A stretch of 64,000 nucleotides of DNA. Source: Nitrosococcus watsonii C-113 (lineage in GTDB: Bacteria; Pseudomonadota; Gammaproteobacteria; Nitrosococcales; Nitrosococcaceae). Made by a program: the position numbers and the translations under genes. The notes under the pieces are model-generated. The model worked only from the letters and a program-made list of their open reading frames with translations, was not told where the DNA came from and did no database searches. Positions 37,999 to 45,530 of the stretch are shown here, piece by piece. Position 1 is the first letter of the stretch, and each line of letters starts with the position of its first letter. The stretch covers positions 1,513,501-1,577,500 of the forward strand of contig NC_014315.1 of NCBI RefSeq assembly GCF_000143085.1, written 5' to 3'.

Positions 37999-38211
37999 AT
38001 GTCGGAACATGTCTATAAAAAGATCGAGTTAACGGGAAGCTCTGCTAAAAGCATGGAAGATGCGATCCAGCAAGCGCTGAGCAAGGCATCGAAAACTCTC
38101 AAACACCTACGTTGGTTTGAGGTGATCGAGACCCGGGGTGAGGTGGATGACAAGGGGCAAATAAGGCATTGGCAGGTGAGTTTGAAAGTAGGTTTTAGAA
38201 TTGATAGCTGA
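37999..38211 (+). CDS. dodecin (flavin-binding dodecamer)
   Basis: 70 aa. Seen: V-Y-K-K-I-E-L-T-G-S-S near the start, the helix S-M-E-D-A-I-Q-Q-A-L-S-K-A, L-R-W-F-E-V-I-E-T-R-G (the Trp stacks on flavin) and W-Q-V-S-L-K-V-G-F at the end. These define dodecin, a small protein that stores or buffers flavin. A strong site (AAGGGGAGG) precedes the ATG. Confidence 0.92.
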   Translation: MSEHVYKKIELTGSSAKSMEDAIQQALSKASKTLKHLRWFEVIETRGEVDDKGQIRHWQVSLKVGFRIDS

Positions 38212-38312
38212 AATTGGGCTTGGGAGCCGGGGCGGCAAGCAGGATCGTTAAGGAGTGGGCGGATATTCGTCGGGAAACACAAACGAAGCAATGATCATAA
38301 AAGAGGCTGTGT

Positions 38313-38774
38313 ATGAGTAGTGAAGATATCGACACCCAAGTAGTCATAGCTAAACTCAATCAAATTCTGGAGATGGAGCTAGCGGGGGTAGTGCGTTATA
38401 CCCATTATTCGTTCATGGTTTTTGGCTATAGCCGGATACCTATCGTCTCCTGGTTACGTAAGGAAGCAGAGGAGGGGCTTGTGCATGCTCACGAGGCAGG
38501 AGAGATGATTACCCATCTTGGAGGGCATCCTTCCCTGGGGATCGGTCCGTTGCTGGAGACCCACAACCATGATATGGGCGCCATTTTAAGAGAATCACTC
38601 GAGCATGAAAAAGCCACCCTCAATGCCTATTTTGAATTATTGGATTTAGTAAAGGAACGCTCGGTCTTTCTGGAAGAATATGCGAGGCGGTTGATTTCCG
38701 AGGAGGTCATCCATCAGGGCGAGATTGATAAGATGTTGCGAAAACCCGGCGAGTTGAAGGTGTTTTCTCCTTAA
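38313..38774 (+). CDS. bacterioferritin-like ferritin-fold protein
   Basis: 153 aa. Seen: L-N-Q-I-L-E-M-E-L-A-G-V-V-R-Y-T-H, E-A-E-E-G-L-V-H-A-H-E-A-G-E and S-E-E-V-I-H-Q-G-E-I, giving E...E-x-x-H metal-site patterns of a four-helix di-iron bundle. It may store iron or protect DNA; the heme-ligand Met of true bacterioferritin is not clearly seen. The neighbouring dodecin and the distant bfd suggest iron and flavin homeostasis, but direct linkage is inference. Confidence 0.8.
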   Translation: MSSEDIDTQVVIAKLNQILEMELAGVVRYTHYSFMVFGYSRIPIVSWLRKEAEEGLVHAHEAGEMITHLGGHPSLGIGPLLETHNHDMGAILRESLEHEKATLNAYFELLDLVKERSVFLEEYARRLISEEVIHQGEIDKMLRKPGELKVFSP

Positions 38775-38972
38775 ATACCGCTCAAGTATGGTTTTTTTGA
38801 TAGGGCCTGGAGGCCAGGAAAGGGCGATTCGATATATTCTCGGCTGATTTCTTTGCCTCTCGTATTTTAGACCTCTTTAAATAGCCGGCTTAAAATTTTA
38901 CTAGGTTTTTTATTTTCCTGAATCTATATTGAGGAGAAAAGAGTCATTGATATCAGTCAAGGGGAGGAATCC

Positions 38973-39029
38973 ATGCCTATTACTTTATCGTATTCCGATG
39001 GCTGGTATGCTGGCAGGAAGCGAGCGTAG
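38973..39029 (+). CDS. 18-codon ORF immediately upstream of putA, possible leader peptide
   Basis: ATG 38973 to TAG 39029 encodes MPITLSYSDGWYAGRKRA. A strong AAGGGGAGGA stands six to seven bases before the ATG, better than the site of putA itself. The TAG ends two bases before the putA ATG, so ribosomes finishing it could reinitiate on putA. It has no run of regulatory codons; it may be a small coupled ORF that sets putA translation rather than an attenuator. It is not known to me from other genomes. Confidence 0.45.
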   Translation: MPITLSYSDGWYAGRKRA

Positions 39030-39031
39030 TC

Positions 39032-42000
39032 ATGATTTCGGATATTGAATTGCCCTCTCTAGATTCGCCACGGGCTGCGATTAGCGCGGCCTATCTTGCT
39101 GATGAAACAGTCTGGGTAAAGTCTTTATTGCGTGAGACGGAGCTGGCTCCTGAAGCTAGTAAGCGTGTGAAGCGGCGGGCAAGCCAATGGGTACAATTAG
39201 TGCGCGAGAAACGCTGCTGGCATGGAGGATTGGATGCTTTTCTTCATGAATATGACCTTTCAAGTCAGGAAGGGGTCGTCCTTATGTGCCTGGCTGAGGC
39301 CCTGTTACGAATCCCCGATGATGAGAATGCGGATCGGCTTATCCATGACAAACTTCTCAAAGGCGAATGGGATAGGCATCTTGGGCATAGTCATTCGCTC
39401 TTTGTGAATGCCTCCACCTGGGGATTAATGCTCACCGGGCGCCTGGTGCGGCTGGAAACACCGTTAATCGATGACGGCAAGGGTGTGATTAAACGCTTGG
39501 CAAAGCGTGGCGGGGAGCCTTTGGTGCGCTTAGCGCTCCGGCAAGCGATGCGCATTATTGGGGGGCAATTTATCATAGCGCCTAGGATTGAGCAGGCTTT
39601 GATGCAGCGCCATGAATATGAGCGTTACTCTTTCGATATGCTAGGTGAAGTCGCTTTGACCCAGGCCCGGGTCGAGCACTATTATAGTGCTTATCGGCAT
39701 GCGATTAGGGTGCTAGCGGAGACGGATGCAGGTGGGCATAATCGGGAAACAGTAGGAATCTCAGTCAAGCTTTCGGCGCTTCACCCTCGTTACACCTTTT
39801 CCCAGCGCAAGAGAGTACAAGCGGAGCTAATTCCCCGGGTATTGGCATTGGCCCGTGAAGCCCGCGCCGCTGATATTGGGCTTACGCTAGATGCGGAGGA
39901 AACGGAGCGTTTAGAGCTGATGCTCGATGTTTTTGAGGCGGTATTCCGCGATCCTTCCTTGAGGAAGTGGCAAGGATTCGGGCTAGCGCTGCAAGCCTAC
40001 CAAAAGCGGGCGCTGCCTGTCCTGAATTATGTGCGAGATCTTGCTCAGAAAGAAGGCCGGCGCATTCCGGTGCGTTTGGTGAAAGGTGCTTATTGGGATA
40101 CGGAAATCAAGCATGCCCAGGAACAGGGATTACCCGGTTATCCGGTTTTTACCCGCAAGGCTAACACGGATGTTTCCTTTCTTACCTTAGCTCGCCGACT
40201 GCTCGGTGCCCGTGATGTGTTCTACCCTCAAATCGCCTCCCATAATGCCCATACCGTAGCTTGGGTGCTGGAGGTAGCAGGAGAGCAGCAAGGCTTTGAA
40301 TTTCAACGCTTGTATGGTATGGGGGAGCTACTCTATAGCGCTTTGCGGGAAGAGGAGGTTAGTGTTCCCTGTCGAGTTTATGCGCCGGTGGGAGGGTATG
40401 GGGATCTGCTGCCTTATTTAGTGCGTCGCTTGCTGGAAAATGGTGCTAACACTTCTTTTGTTAACCGGATTGAGGACGAAGAGGTGCCCATCGAACATAT
40501 AGTGGCAGACCCTTCCGAGTATGTTCGTAGTTTGTCCTCTAAATCCCATCCTAATATCCCTTTACCTCTTCAGCTTTATGGAAAAGTGCGGCGCAACTCC
40601 CTAGGGATTAATTTGAATGATCCCACTAGTTTGGAGCGTTTAATGGCTGAGCTTGGCAGGGCCATGGAGAAGCAAAGGCAAGCTTTGCCTTTAGTCAGTG
40701 GCGAAGTTGGTAGGGGGACAGTTCAAGTTGTACGGGATCCTAGTGATCAGCGGCGGGTGCTGGGTACCGTGGTTGAAGCCGATCAAGAGGCTATCGCTGA
40801 GGCCCTTTCGGAAGCAGATGCCGTTGCAGCGGGCTGGGAAGCTACCTCTGTCTTGGGACGAGCCGAGTGTTTAGAGCAGGCGGCTGATTTATTCGAGGAG
40901 CGCCAAGTTGAGTTGATGGCTCTGTGTATTCGTGAAGGGGGAAAAACTGTCGCGGATTCGCTTGCTGAAGTGCGGGAAGCGGTAGATGCTTGTCGCTATT
41001 ATGCTGCTGAAGCTCGACGGCTTTTTGCGATGCCTAAGATGCTGCCAGGACCCACCGGCGAGCATAATGAGTTGACTCTTCATGGACGGGGCGTGTTTGC
41101 TTGCATCAGTCCTTGGAATTTTCCTCTGGCTATCTTTACGGGCCAGGTAGCGGCTGCGCTGGTAGCAGGCAATGCGGTGATTGCAAAGCCTGCTGGGCAG
41201 ACACCCTTGATAGCGGCCTTGGTGGTGCAGTGGTTCCATGAAGCAGGGATTCCGCCCCGGGTTTTACACTTTCTCCCTGGTAGAGGTTCAATGGTAGGTC
41301 AGGCTTTAGTGGCTGATTATCGTATCAGTGGGGTTGCCTTTACAGGCTCAACTAAGACCGCTACTGTGATTAATCAAGTGCTGGCAGAACGCAAGGGGCC
41401 CATCGTGCCACTTATCGCTGAAACCGGTGGCCAGAATGCTATGATCGTAGATAGCTCCGCGCTGCCTGAGCAGGTGGTGATGGATGTCATGATGTCAGCT
41501 TTTAATAGTGCTGGCCAACGTTGTTCGGCGCTACGAGTGTTATTTCTCCAGGAAGAAGTCGCCGAGCCCATATTGGAAATGCTTATCGGCGCAATGCAGG
41601 AACTGCACCTAGGGGAGCCGGGACGGCTGGATACCGATATAGGGCCGCTTATCGATGAGGAGGCGAGGGCGCGTTTGGAAACCCACTGCCAGCGTATGGA
41701 TCGAGAGGCGCGTTTGCTGTGCCGTTTATCCTTGCCTGAAGCTACCCAGCATGGTTGTTACTTTGCACCCCGGGTCTACGAATTAGAAAATTTGGCGGAA
41801 CTTACCTATGAAGTTTTTGGCCCTATCTTGCATGTTATCCGCTACTCATCTAAGCACCTCAAGGAAGTGATCGATTCCATCAATCGAACTGGGTATGGCC
41901 TAACTTTGGGAATACATAGCCGCGTGGATGAAACAGTGCGTTATATTCAGAACCGGGTTCATGTAGGCAATATTTATGTCAATCGTAATATGATCGGTGC

Positions 42001-42160
42001 CGTGGTGGGCGTGCAGCCCTTTGGGGGTGAGAGACTTTCGGGAACTGGCCCGAAAGCGGGTGGTCCCCATTATTTATTGCGTTTTGCCACCGAGCGTTCA
42101 ACTAGCATCAATACGGCTGCGGTGGGGGGGAATACCGATCTCTTGTCATTAGGAGAGTAA
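39032..42160 (+). CDS. putA: bifunctional proline dehydrogenase / L-glutamate-gamma-semialdehyde dehydrogenase PutA
   Basis: Oxidises proline to P5C (FAD) and then to glutamate (NAD+), channelling the intermediate. Seen: a PRODH barrel (about 150-480) with S-V-K-L-S-A-L-H-P-R-Y and R-L-V-K-G-A-Y-W-D; then an ALDH domain (about 530-1030) with S-P-W-N-F-P-L-A, E-T-G-G-Q-N-A and the catalytic Cys in S-A-G-Q-R-C-S-A. Length 1042 aa, a short type-A PutA without the N-terminal ribbon-helix-helix, so it does not autoregulate. Here it also finishes arginine breakdown by taking the semialdehyde from RocD. Confidence 0.94.
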   Translation: MISDIELPSLDSPRAAISAAYLADETVWVKSLLRETELAPEASKRVKRRASQWVQLVREKRCWHGGLDAFLHEYDLSSQEGVVLMCLAEALLRIPDDENADRLIHDKLLKGEWDRHLGHSHSLFVNASTWGLMLTGRLVRLETPLIDDGKGVIKRLAKRGGEPLVRLALRQAMRIIGGQFIIAPRIEQALMQRHEYERYSFDMLGEVALTQARVEHYYSAYRHAIRVLAETDAGGHNRETVGISVKLSALHPRYTFSQRKRVQAELIPRVLALAREARAADIGLTLDAEETERLELMLDVFEAVFRDPSLRKWQGFGLALQAYQKRALPVLNYVRDLAQKEGRRIPVRLVKGAYWDTEIKHAQEQGLPGYPVFTRKANTDVSFLTLARRLLGARDVFYPQIASHNAHTVAWVLEVAGEQQGFEFQRLYGMGELLYSALREEEVSVPCRVYAPVGGYGDLLPYLVRRLLENGANTSFVNRIEDEEVPIEHIVADPSEYVRSLSSKSHPNIPLPLQLYGKVRRNSLGINLNDPTSLERLMAELGRAMEKQRQALPLVSGEVGRGTVQVVRDPSDQRRVLGTVVEADQEAIAEALSEADAVAAGWEATSVLGRAECLEQAADLFEERQVELMALCIREGGKTVADSLAEVREAVDACRYYAAEARRLFAMPKMLPGPTGEHNELTLHGRGVFACISPWNFPLAIFTGQVAAALVAGNAVIAKPAGQTPLIAALVVQWFHEAGIPPRVLHFLPGRGSMVGQALVADYRISGVAFTGSTKTATVINQVLAERKGPIVPLIAETGGQNAMIVDSSALPEQVVMDVMMSAFNSAGQRCSALRVLFLQEEVAEPILEMLIGAMQELHLGEPGRLDTDIGPLIDEEARARLETHCQRMDREARLLCRLSLPEATQHGCYFAPRVYELENLAELTYEVFGPILHVIRYSSKHLKEVIDSINRTGYGLTLGIHSRVDETVRYIQNRVHVGNIYVNRNMIGAVVGVQPFGGERLSGTGPKAGGPHYLLRFATERSTSINTAAVGGNTDLLSLGE

Positions 42161-42186
42161 CTAATAAGCGCTGAGTAGCCCCAACC

Positions 42187-42606
42187 TCATTCATTAGGTA
42201 AACTCACGGTAGTGAGCCAAAAGTTATCGATACTCTTGGCGATTTGAATAAATTGATCCAACTCTACAGGTTTGGTCACATAACAGTTAGCATGGAGATC
42301 ATAGCTTGTTAGAATGTCTTTTTTATCTCTAGATGTGGTTAGGACCACGACTGGGATACGCTTGAGTGCCGGGTTTTGTTTGATCTCTTGAAGCACTTCG
42401 CGACCGTCTTTTTTCGGTAGATTTAAATCGAGTAAAATAAGGTGGGGGCGGGGAGCATCAACATATGGGCCTTTTTGGTACAGAAATTCCATCGCCGCAA
42501 CTCCATCTTCCACCACATGAAGCTGGTTTTGTATTTTAGCTTCTTTGAGCGCTTCCCTAGTTAGTCTTACATCGCCTGGGTTATCTTCCACAAGTAATAT
42601 TTCCAT
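42187..42606 (-). CDS. single-domain response regulator (CheY/Rcp1-like)
   Basis: 139 aa receiver with no output domain. Seen: L-L-V-E-D-N-P-G-D-V-R-L, phospho-acceptor Asp in I-L-L-D-L-N-L-P, Thr-Ser in L-T-T-S and Lys in V-T-K-P-V-E. The E-D-N-P-G-D-V-R-L-T start is typical of Rcp1-type receivers that pair with PAS or phytochrome kinases. It follows a PAS kinase by 28 bp in the same direction and is its likely partner. How the signal leaves the receiver is not shown. Confidence 0.88.
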   Translation of the reverse strand: MEILLVEDNPGDVRLTREALKEAKIQNQLHVVEDGVAAMEFLYQKGPYVDAPRPHLILLDLNLPKKDGREVLQEIKQNPALKRIPVVVLTTSRDKKDILTSYDLHANCYVTKPVELDQFIQIAKSIDNFWLTTVSLPNE

Positions 42607-42634
42607 AGCTTACCCCGCCTAGCTGCTGGCATTT

Positions 42635-43750
42635 TTATGTTGATGGTAGGGAGTCCTCATTGGGTTCTAATGGCAGGGCAAATAAAAATGTAGTCCCTGC
42701 GCCTTGTCTGGACTCTACCCAAATCCGCCCCCCATGACATTCCACGATCTTCTTGCAGATGGCGAGTCCGATACCTGTACCAGGGTATTCCCTTTTGCTA
42801 TGCAAGCGCTGAAAAAGTAAAAAAATTCTCTCCGTGTATTGAGGCTCAATCCCAATCCCATTATCGGCTACAGAAAAGATAATTTCATTCTTTTCTGCTT
42901 TAGCACTAATATGGATTCTCGGTGTCGTTTCTCTTCGAAATTTTAAGGCATTACTGATGAGATTCTGAAACAGTTGTGCTAATTGGGCTTCATCCGCTAT
43001 TAAAATGGGTAAAGGATCGACGCTCAGGCGGGCCTGGGTTTCTTTAATCACGAGCTGGAGGCTCCCCAGCACTTGTTGGATTACCCAGTTGCTGTCGGCT
43101 GTGGTAAAAGTCTTGCTTTTGGTGCCTACACGGGAATAAGCGAGCAAATCATTGATGAGCGCCTGCATTCGAGTGGCCCCGTCAACCATGAATTCGATAA
43201 ACTCATCAGCATCGGAATCTAGCTGATTCCGGTAGCGACGGGCGAGCAACTGAGCATAACTACTGACCATCCGAAGGGGCTCCTGGAGATCATGGGAGGC
43301 CACGTAGGCGAATTGTTCTAATTCGGCATTAGAGCGCATGAGATCCTGAGCTTGTTGTTCTAATGTTTTTTGTATTTGTTTGCGTTCTGTAATATCCCGG
43401 ATAGCGCTGGTAATTAATAAATGACCATCCACCTCCATGGGACTGAGGCTGATCTCGGCTGAAAACATGCTGCCGTCCTTACGTACTGCATAGAGTTCGC
43501 GCCCTTCCCCCATGGGGCGTGTGCGGGGGTGCCGGTAATATTTATGACGCTGAAGGGTGTGGCCATCGCGGTGTTGTTGTGGTACTAGGATCTCAATAGG
43601 TTGACCTATCAATTCTGCGCGTGAATAGCCGAGCATACGTTCAGCCATGGTGTTAACGAGGACAATGTGGCCTTGATAATTGGAGATCACCATGGCATCC
43701 GGGGCAGTGTCGAATAACCGCTCGAAAGGTAGCTGAATTTCCCTCGTCAT
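42635..43750 (-). CDS. PAS-domain sensor histidine kinase
   Basis: About 371 aa. Seen: one PAS domain (about 5-130) with F-D-T-A-P-D-A-M-V-I and the E-R-K PAC end; a HisKA domain with the phospho-His in Y-V-A-S-H-D-L-Q-E-P-L (the BphP-like subgroup); and a HATPase domain with N-L-I-S-N-A-L-K-F, D-N-G-I-G-I and G-T-G-I-G-L. No transmembrane segment, so cytoplasmic. ATG 43750 is chosen; a TTG at 43765 is possible. It lies immediately after a copied fragment of the rpoS-like gene, so read-through from that gene may drive it. Confidence 0.88.
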   Translation of the reverse strand: MTREIQLPFERLFDTAPDAMVISNYQGHIVLVNTMAERMLGYSRAELIGQPIEILVPQQHRDGHTLQRHKYYRHPRTRPMGEGRELYAVRKDGSMFSAEISLSPMEVDGHLLITSAIRDITERKQIQKTLEQQAQDLMRSNAELEQFAYVASHDLQEPLRMVSSYAQLLARRYRNQLDSDADEFIEFMVDGATRMQALINDLLAYSRVGTKSKTFTTADSNWVIQQVLGSLQLVIKETQARLSVDPLPILIADEAQLAQLFQNLISNALKFRRETTPRIHISAKAEKNEIIFSVADNGIGIEPQYTERIFLLFQRLHSKREYPGTGIGLAICKKIVECHGGRIWVESRQGAGTTFLFALPLEPNEDSLPST

Positions 43751-43767
43751 TATTATTTTATCCAAAT

Positions 43768-43859
43768 TAAGATAACGCTATACCCTTTCCAAGGGTTCGT
43801 GAAGCAATTTTGTAATCTCCCCTGAACGGGGTTCAATATTATATCTCTGTCTGAATAAA
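43768..43859 (-). repeat. 92-bp duplicated internal fragment of the rpoS-like gene
   Basis: The segment matches 44196-44287, inside the rpoS-like gene, with three mismatches in 92 (about 97% identity), in the same orientation. The original encodes residues about 164-194 (F-R-Q-R-Y-N-I-E-P-R-S-G-E-I). In the copy one substitution gives Ala to Thr and another creates a stop. It lies seven bases after the gene's stop codon and 17 bases before the start of the PAS kinase. The copy is thus in the 3' untranslated part of the sigma factor mRNA and the kinase leader. Confidence 0.93.
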
Positions 43860-43866
43860 CTCATTT

Positions 43867-44778
43867 TTATGTTGCAAACTCGCTTTCAATAATCTTACGA
43901 AGCCGTTTGATCGCTGCTTGCTGAATTTGCCGTACTCGTTCACGAGTAATACCAAGGTTATGGCCTATTTCCTCAAGTGTGGTCACTTCATAGCCATCCA
44001 ATCCGTAGCGGCGTTTGAGAATTTCCTGTTGACGCTCAGGGAGTTGCGATAATTGGTTATAAATACTGGCCTTTTTATCGAAAATCTCCCACAGAAGAGC
44101 CGGGTTGTTCCTTTCGTCAGGAAGTAGATCAGCCAGACAGTCTTCAGTGTCCTCGTTCAGAGGATCATCCAGCGATGTTTCTAGTGCCTGCAAGCTAAGA
44201 TAACGCTGTACCCTTTCCAAGGGTTCGTGAAGCAATTTTGCAATCTCCCCTGAACGGGGTTCAATATTATATCTCTGCCTGAATAAAATCACCTCCTTCT
44301 GATAAGAACGAATCTTTTTAAAAACATGCACAGGGAGCCGAATAGTTCGGGTTTGATTCATGAGCGCCCGTTCTATTGCCTGGCGTATCCACCAACTAGC
44401 ATACGTAGAAAATCGGAAACCAAGTTCAGGATTAAATTTCTCTACCGCATTAATAAGCCCAAGATTGCCTTCTTCAATCAAATCCATTAAAGGCAGACCG
44501 CGATTAACATGGCGACTGGCAACTTTTATGACTATTCGCAGATTACTTTCAATGATGCGATTTCGGGCTTCGCGGTCCCCTTGCAGGGCTAACCGTGCAT
44601 AATATCTTTCTTCCTCAGCGTTCAATAAAGGTACTTTACCAGCCTCTCGCATATAAAGATTCTCCAGGGTAAGCCCCGGAGATAAAGACCTATTAACGCT
44701 ATTTGCGGTCTTTTTATTACGTGCTAATGTGGCAGTGATGTTAATTGATTGGAGAGGGGAAATTCTTTCGCTAACCAT
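43867..44778 (-). CDS. rpoS: RpoS-like sigma factor (sigma-70 family)
   Basis: 303 aa. Seen: region 1.2 (L-Y-M-R-E-A-G-K-V-P-L-L), region 2 with R-N-R-I-I-E-S-N-L-R-I-V-I-K-V-A, D-L-I-E-E-G-N-L-G-L and F-R-F-S-T-Y-A-S-W-W-I-R-Q-A-I-E-R (about 85-150), region 3, and region 4 with L-E-E-I-G-H-N-L-G-I-T-R-E-R-V-R-Q-I-Q. It lacks the RpoD non-conserved domain. RpoS is preferred; another stress sigma of this size cannot be excluded. It sits among three regulators and two kinases, so it is probably a stress-response node. Confidence 0.82.
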   Translation of the reverse strand: MVSERISPLQSINITATLARNKKTANSVNRSLSPGLTLENLYMREAGKVPLLNAEEERYYARLALQGDREARNRIIESNLRIVIKVASRHVNRGLPLMDLIEEGNLGLINAVEKFNPELGFRFSTYASWWIRQAIERALMNQTRTIRLPVHVFKKIRSYQKEVILFRQRYNIEPRSGEIAKLLHEPLERVQRYLSLQALETSLDDPLNEDTEDCLADLLPDERNNPALLWEIFDKKASIYNQLSQLPERQQEILKRRYGLDGYEVTTLEEIGHNLGITRERVRQIQQAAIKRLRKIIESEFAT

Positions 44779-44900
44779 AGCTGCTGCTCCTTTTTGCTGT
44801 TAGCTTACTTTGCAGCTATTTTTATAAGATAACCCCTAGCAATGGCTATCCGTATTTCTACGGAATAATGAATTGATTATAGATAAATAATTGAATTATA

Positions 44901-45530
44901 TTAAATATTATCTTTAGCGTTTCTGAAAATAGCTAACCGGACAATATCAGCAAGTGATTTCGCCTTTAATTTCTCCATGACATTGGCCCGATGAGTCTCA
45001 ACGGTTCGAATACTGATACATAGTTCAGCGGCGATATGTTTGTTCATCTTTCCTTGTGCAAGCAATTTAAAGACTTGACGTTCTCGCCGGGTTAGGAACT
45101 CAAACTGGGATAAATTCCCCGGCTGCAACCGGGATTGCTCTTTATGAGTCTCTTGAGTTTCATCAACGGATAATATTTTACGAATGCGATCCAATAAGGT
45201 TTGGGCACGAAAGGGTTTTTCAATAAAATCCTTGGCTCCTGATTTCATTGCCCGAACCGCCATAGGTACATCAGCATGTCCGGTAATCATGATGGTAGAG
45301 AGATGAATTCCCCGTAGTTGCAATATATTTTGTAATTCAAATCCATCTATACCGGGCATTCGTACATCAAGTAAGAGGCATCCGGTTGAAGAAAGGGGGG
45401 AGCTTTCAATAAATACTTGGGCGGAGGAATAAGTCTTTACATCAAAACCTTCTCCACGCAAAAGCAAGGCCAGTGATTTACGCATTGCTCCATCGTCATC
45501 CACGATATATATCGTATTGTTAGGCGCCAT
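44901..45530 (-). CDS. FixJ-like response regulator (receiver + LuxR-type HTH)
   Basis: 209 aa from ATG 45530. Seen: receiver with V-D-D-D-G-A, phospho-acceptor in L-L-D-V-R-M-P, Thr in I-T-G-H-A and Lys in I-E-K-P-F-R; then LuxR helix-turn-helix with L-T-R-R-E-R-Q-V-F-K-L-L-A-Q-G and S-I-R-T-V-E-T-H-R-A-N. The start overlaps the end of the kinase gene by 11 bp, so the two form a coupled two-component pair. An in-frame start at 45593 lies inside the kinase gene and is not preferred. Confidence 0.9.
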   Translation of the reverse strand: MAPNNTIYIVDDDGAMRKSLALLLRGEGFDVKTYSSAQVFIESSPLSSTGCLLLDVRMPGIDGFELQNILQLRGIHLSTIMITGHADVPMAVRAMKSGAKDFIEKPFRAQTLLDRIRKILSVDETQETHKEQSRLQPGNLSQFEFLTRRERQVFKLLAQGKMNKHIAAELCISIRTVETHRANVMEKLKAKSLADIVRLAIFRNAKDNI

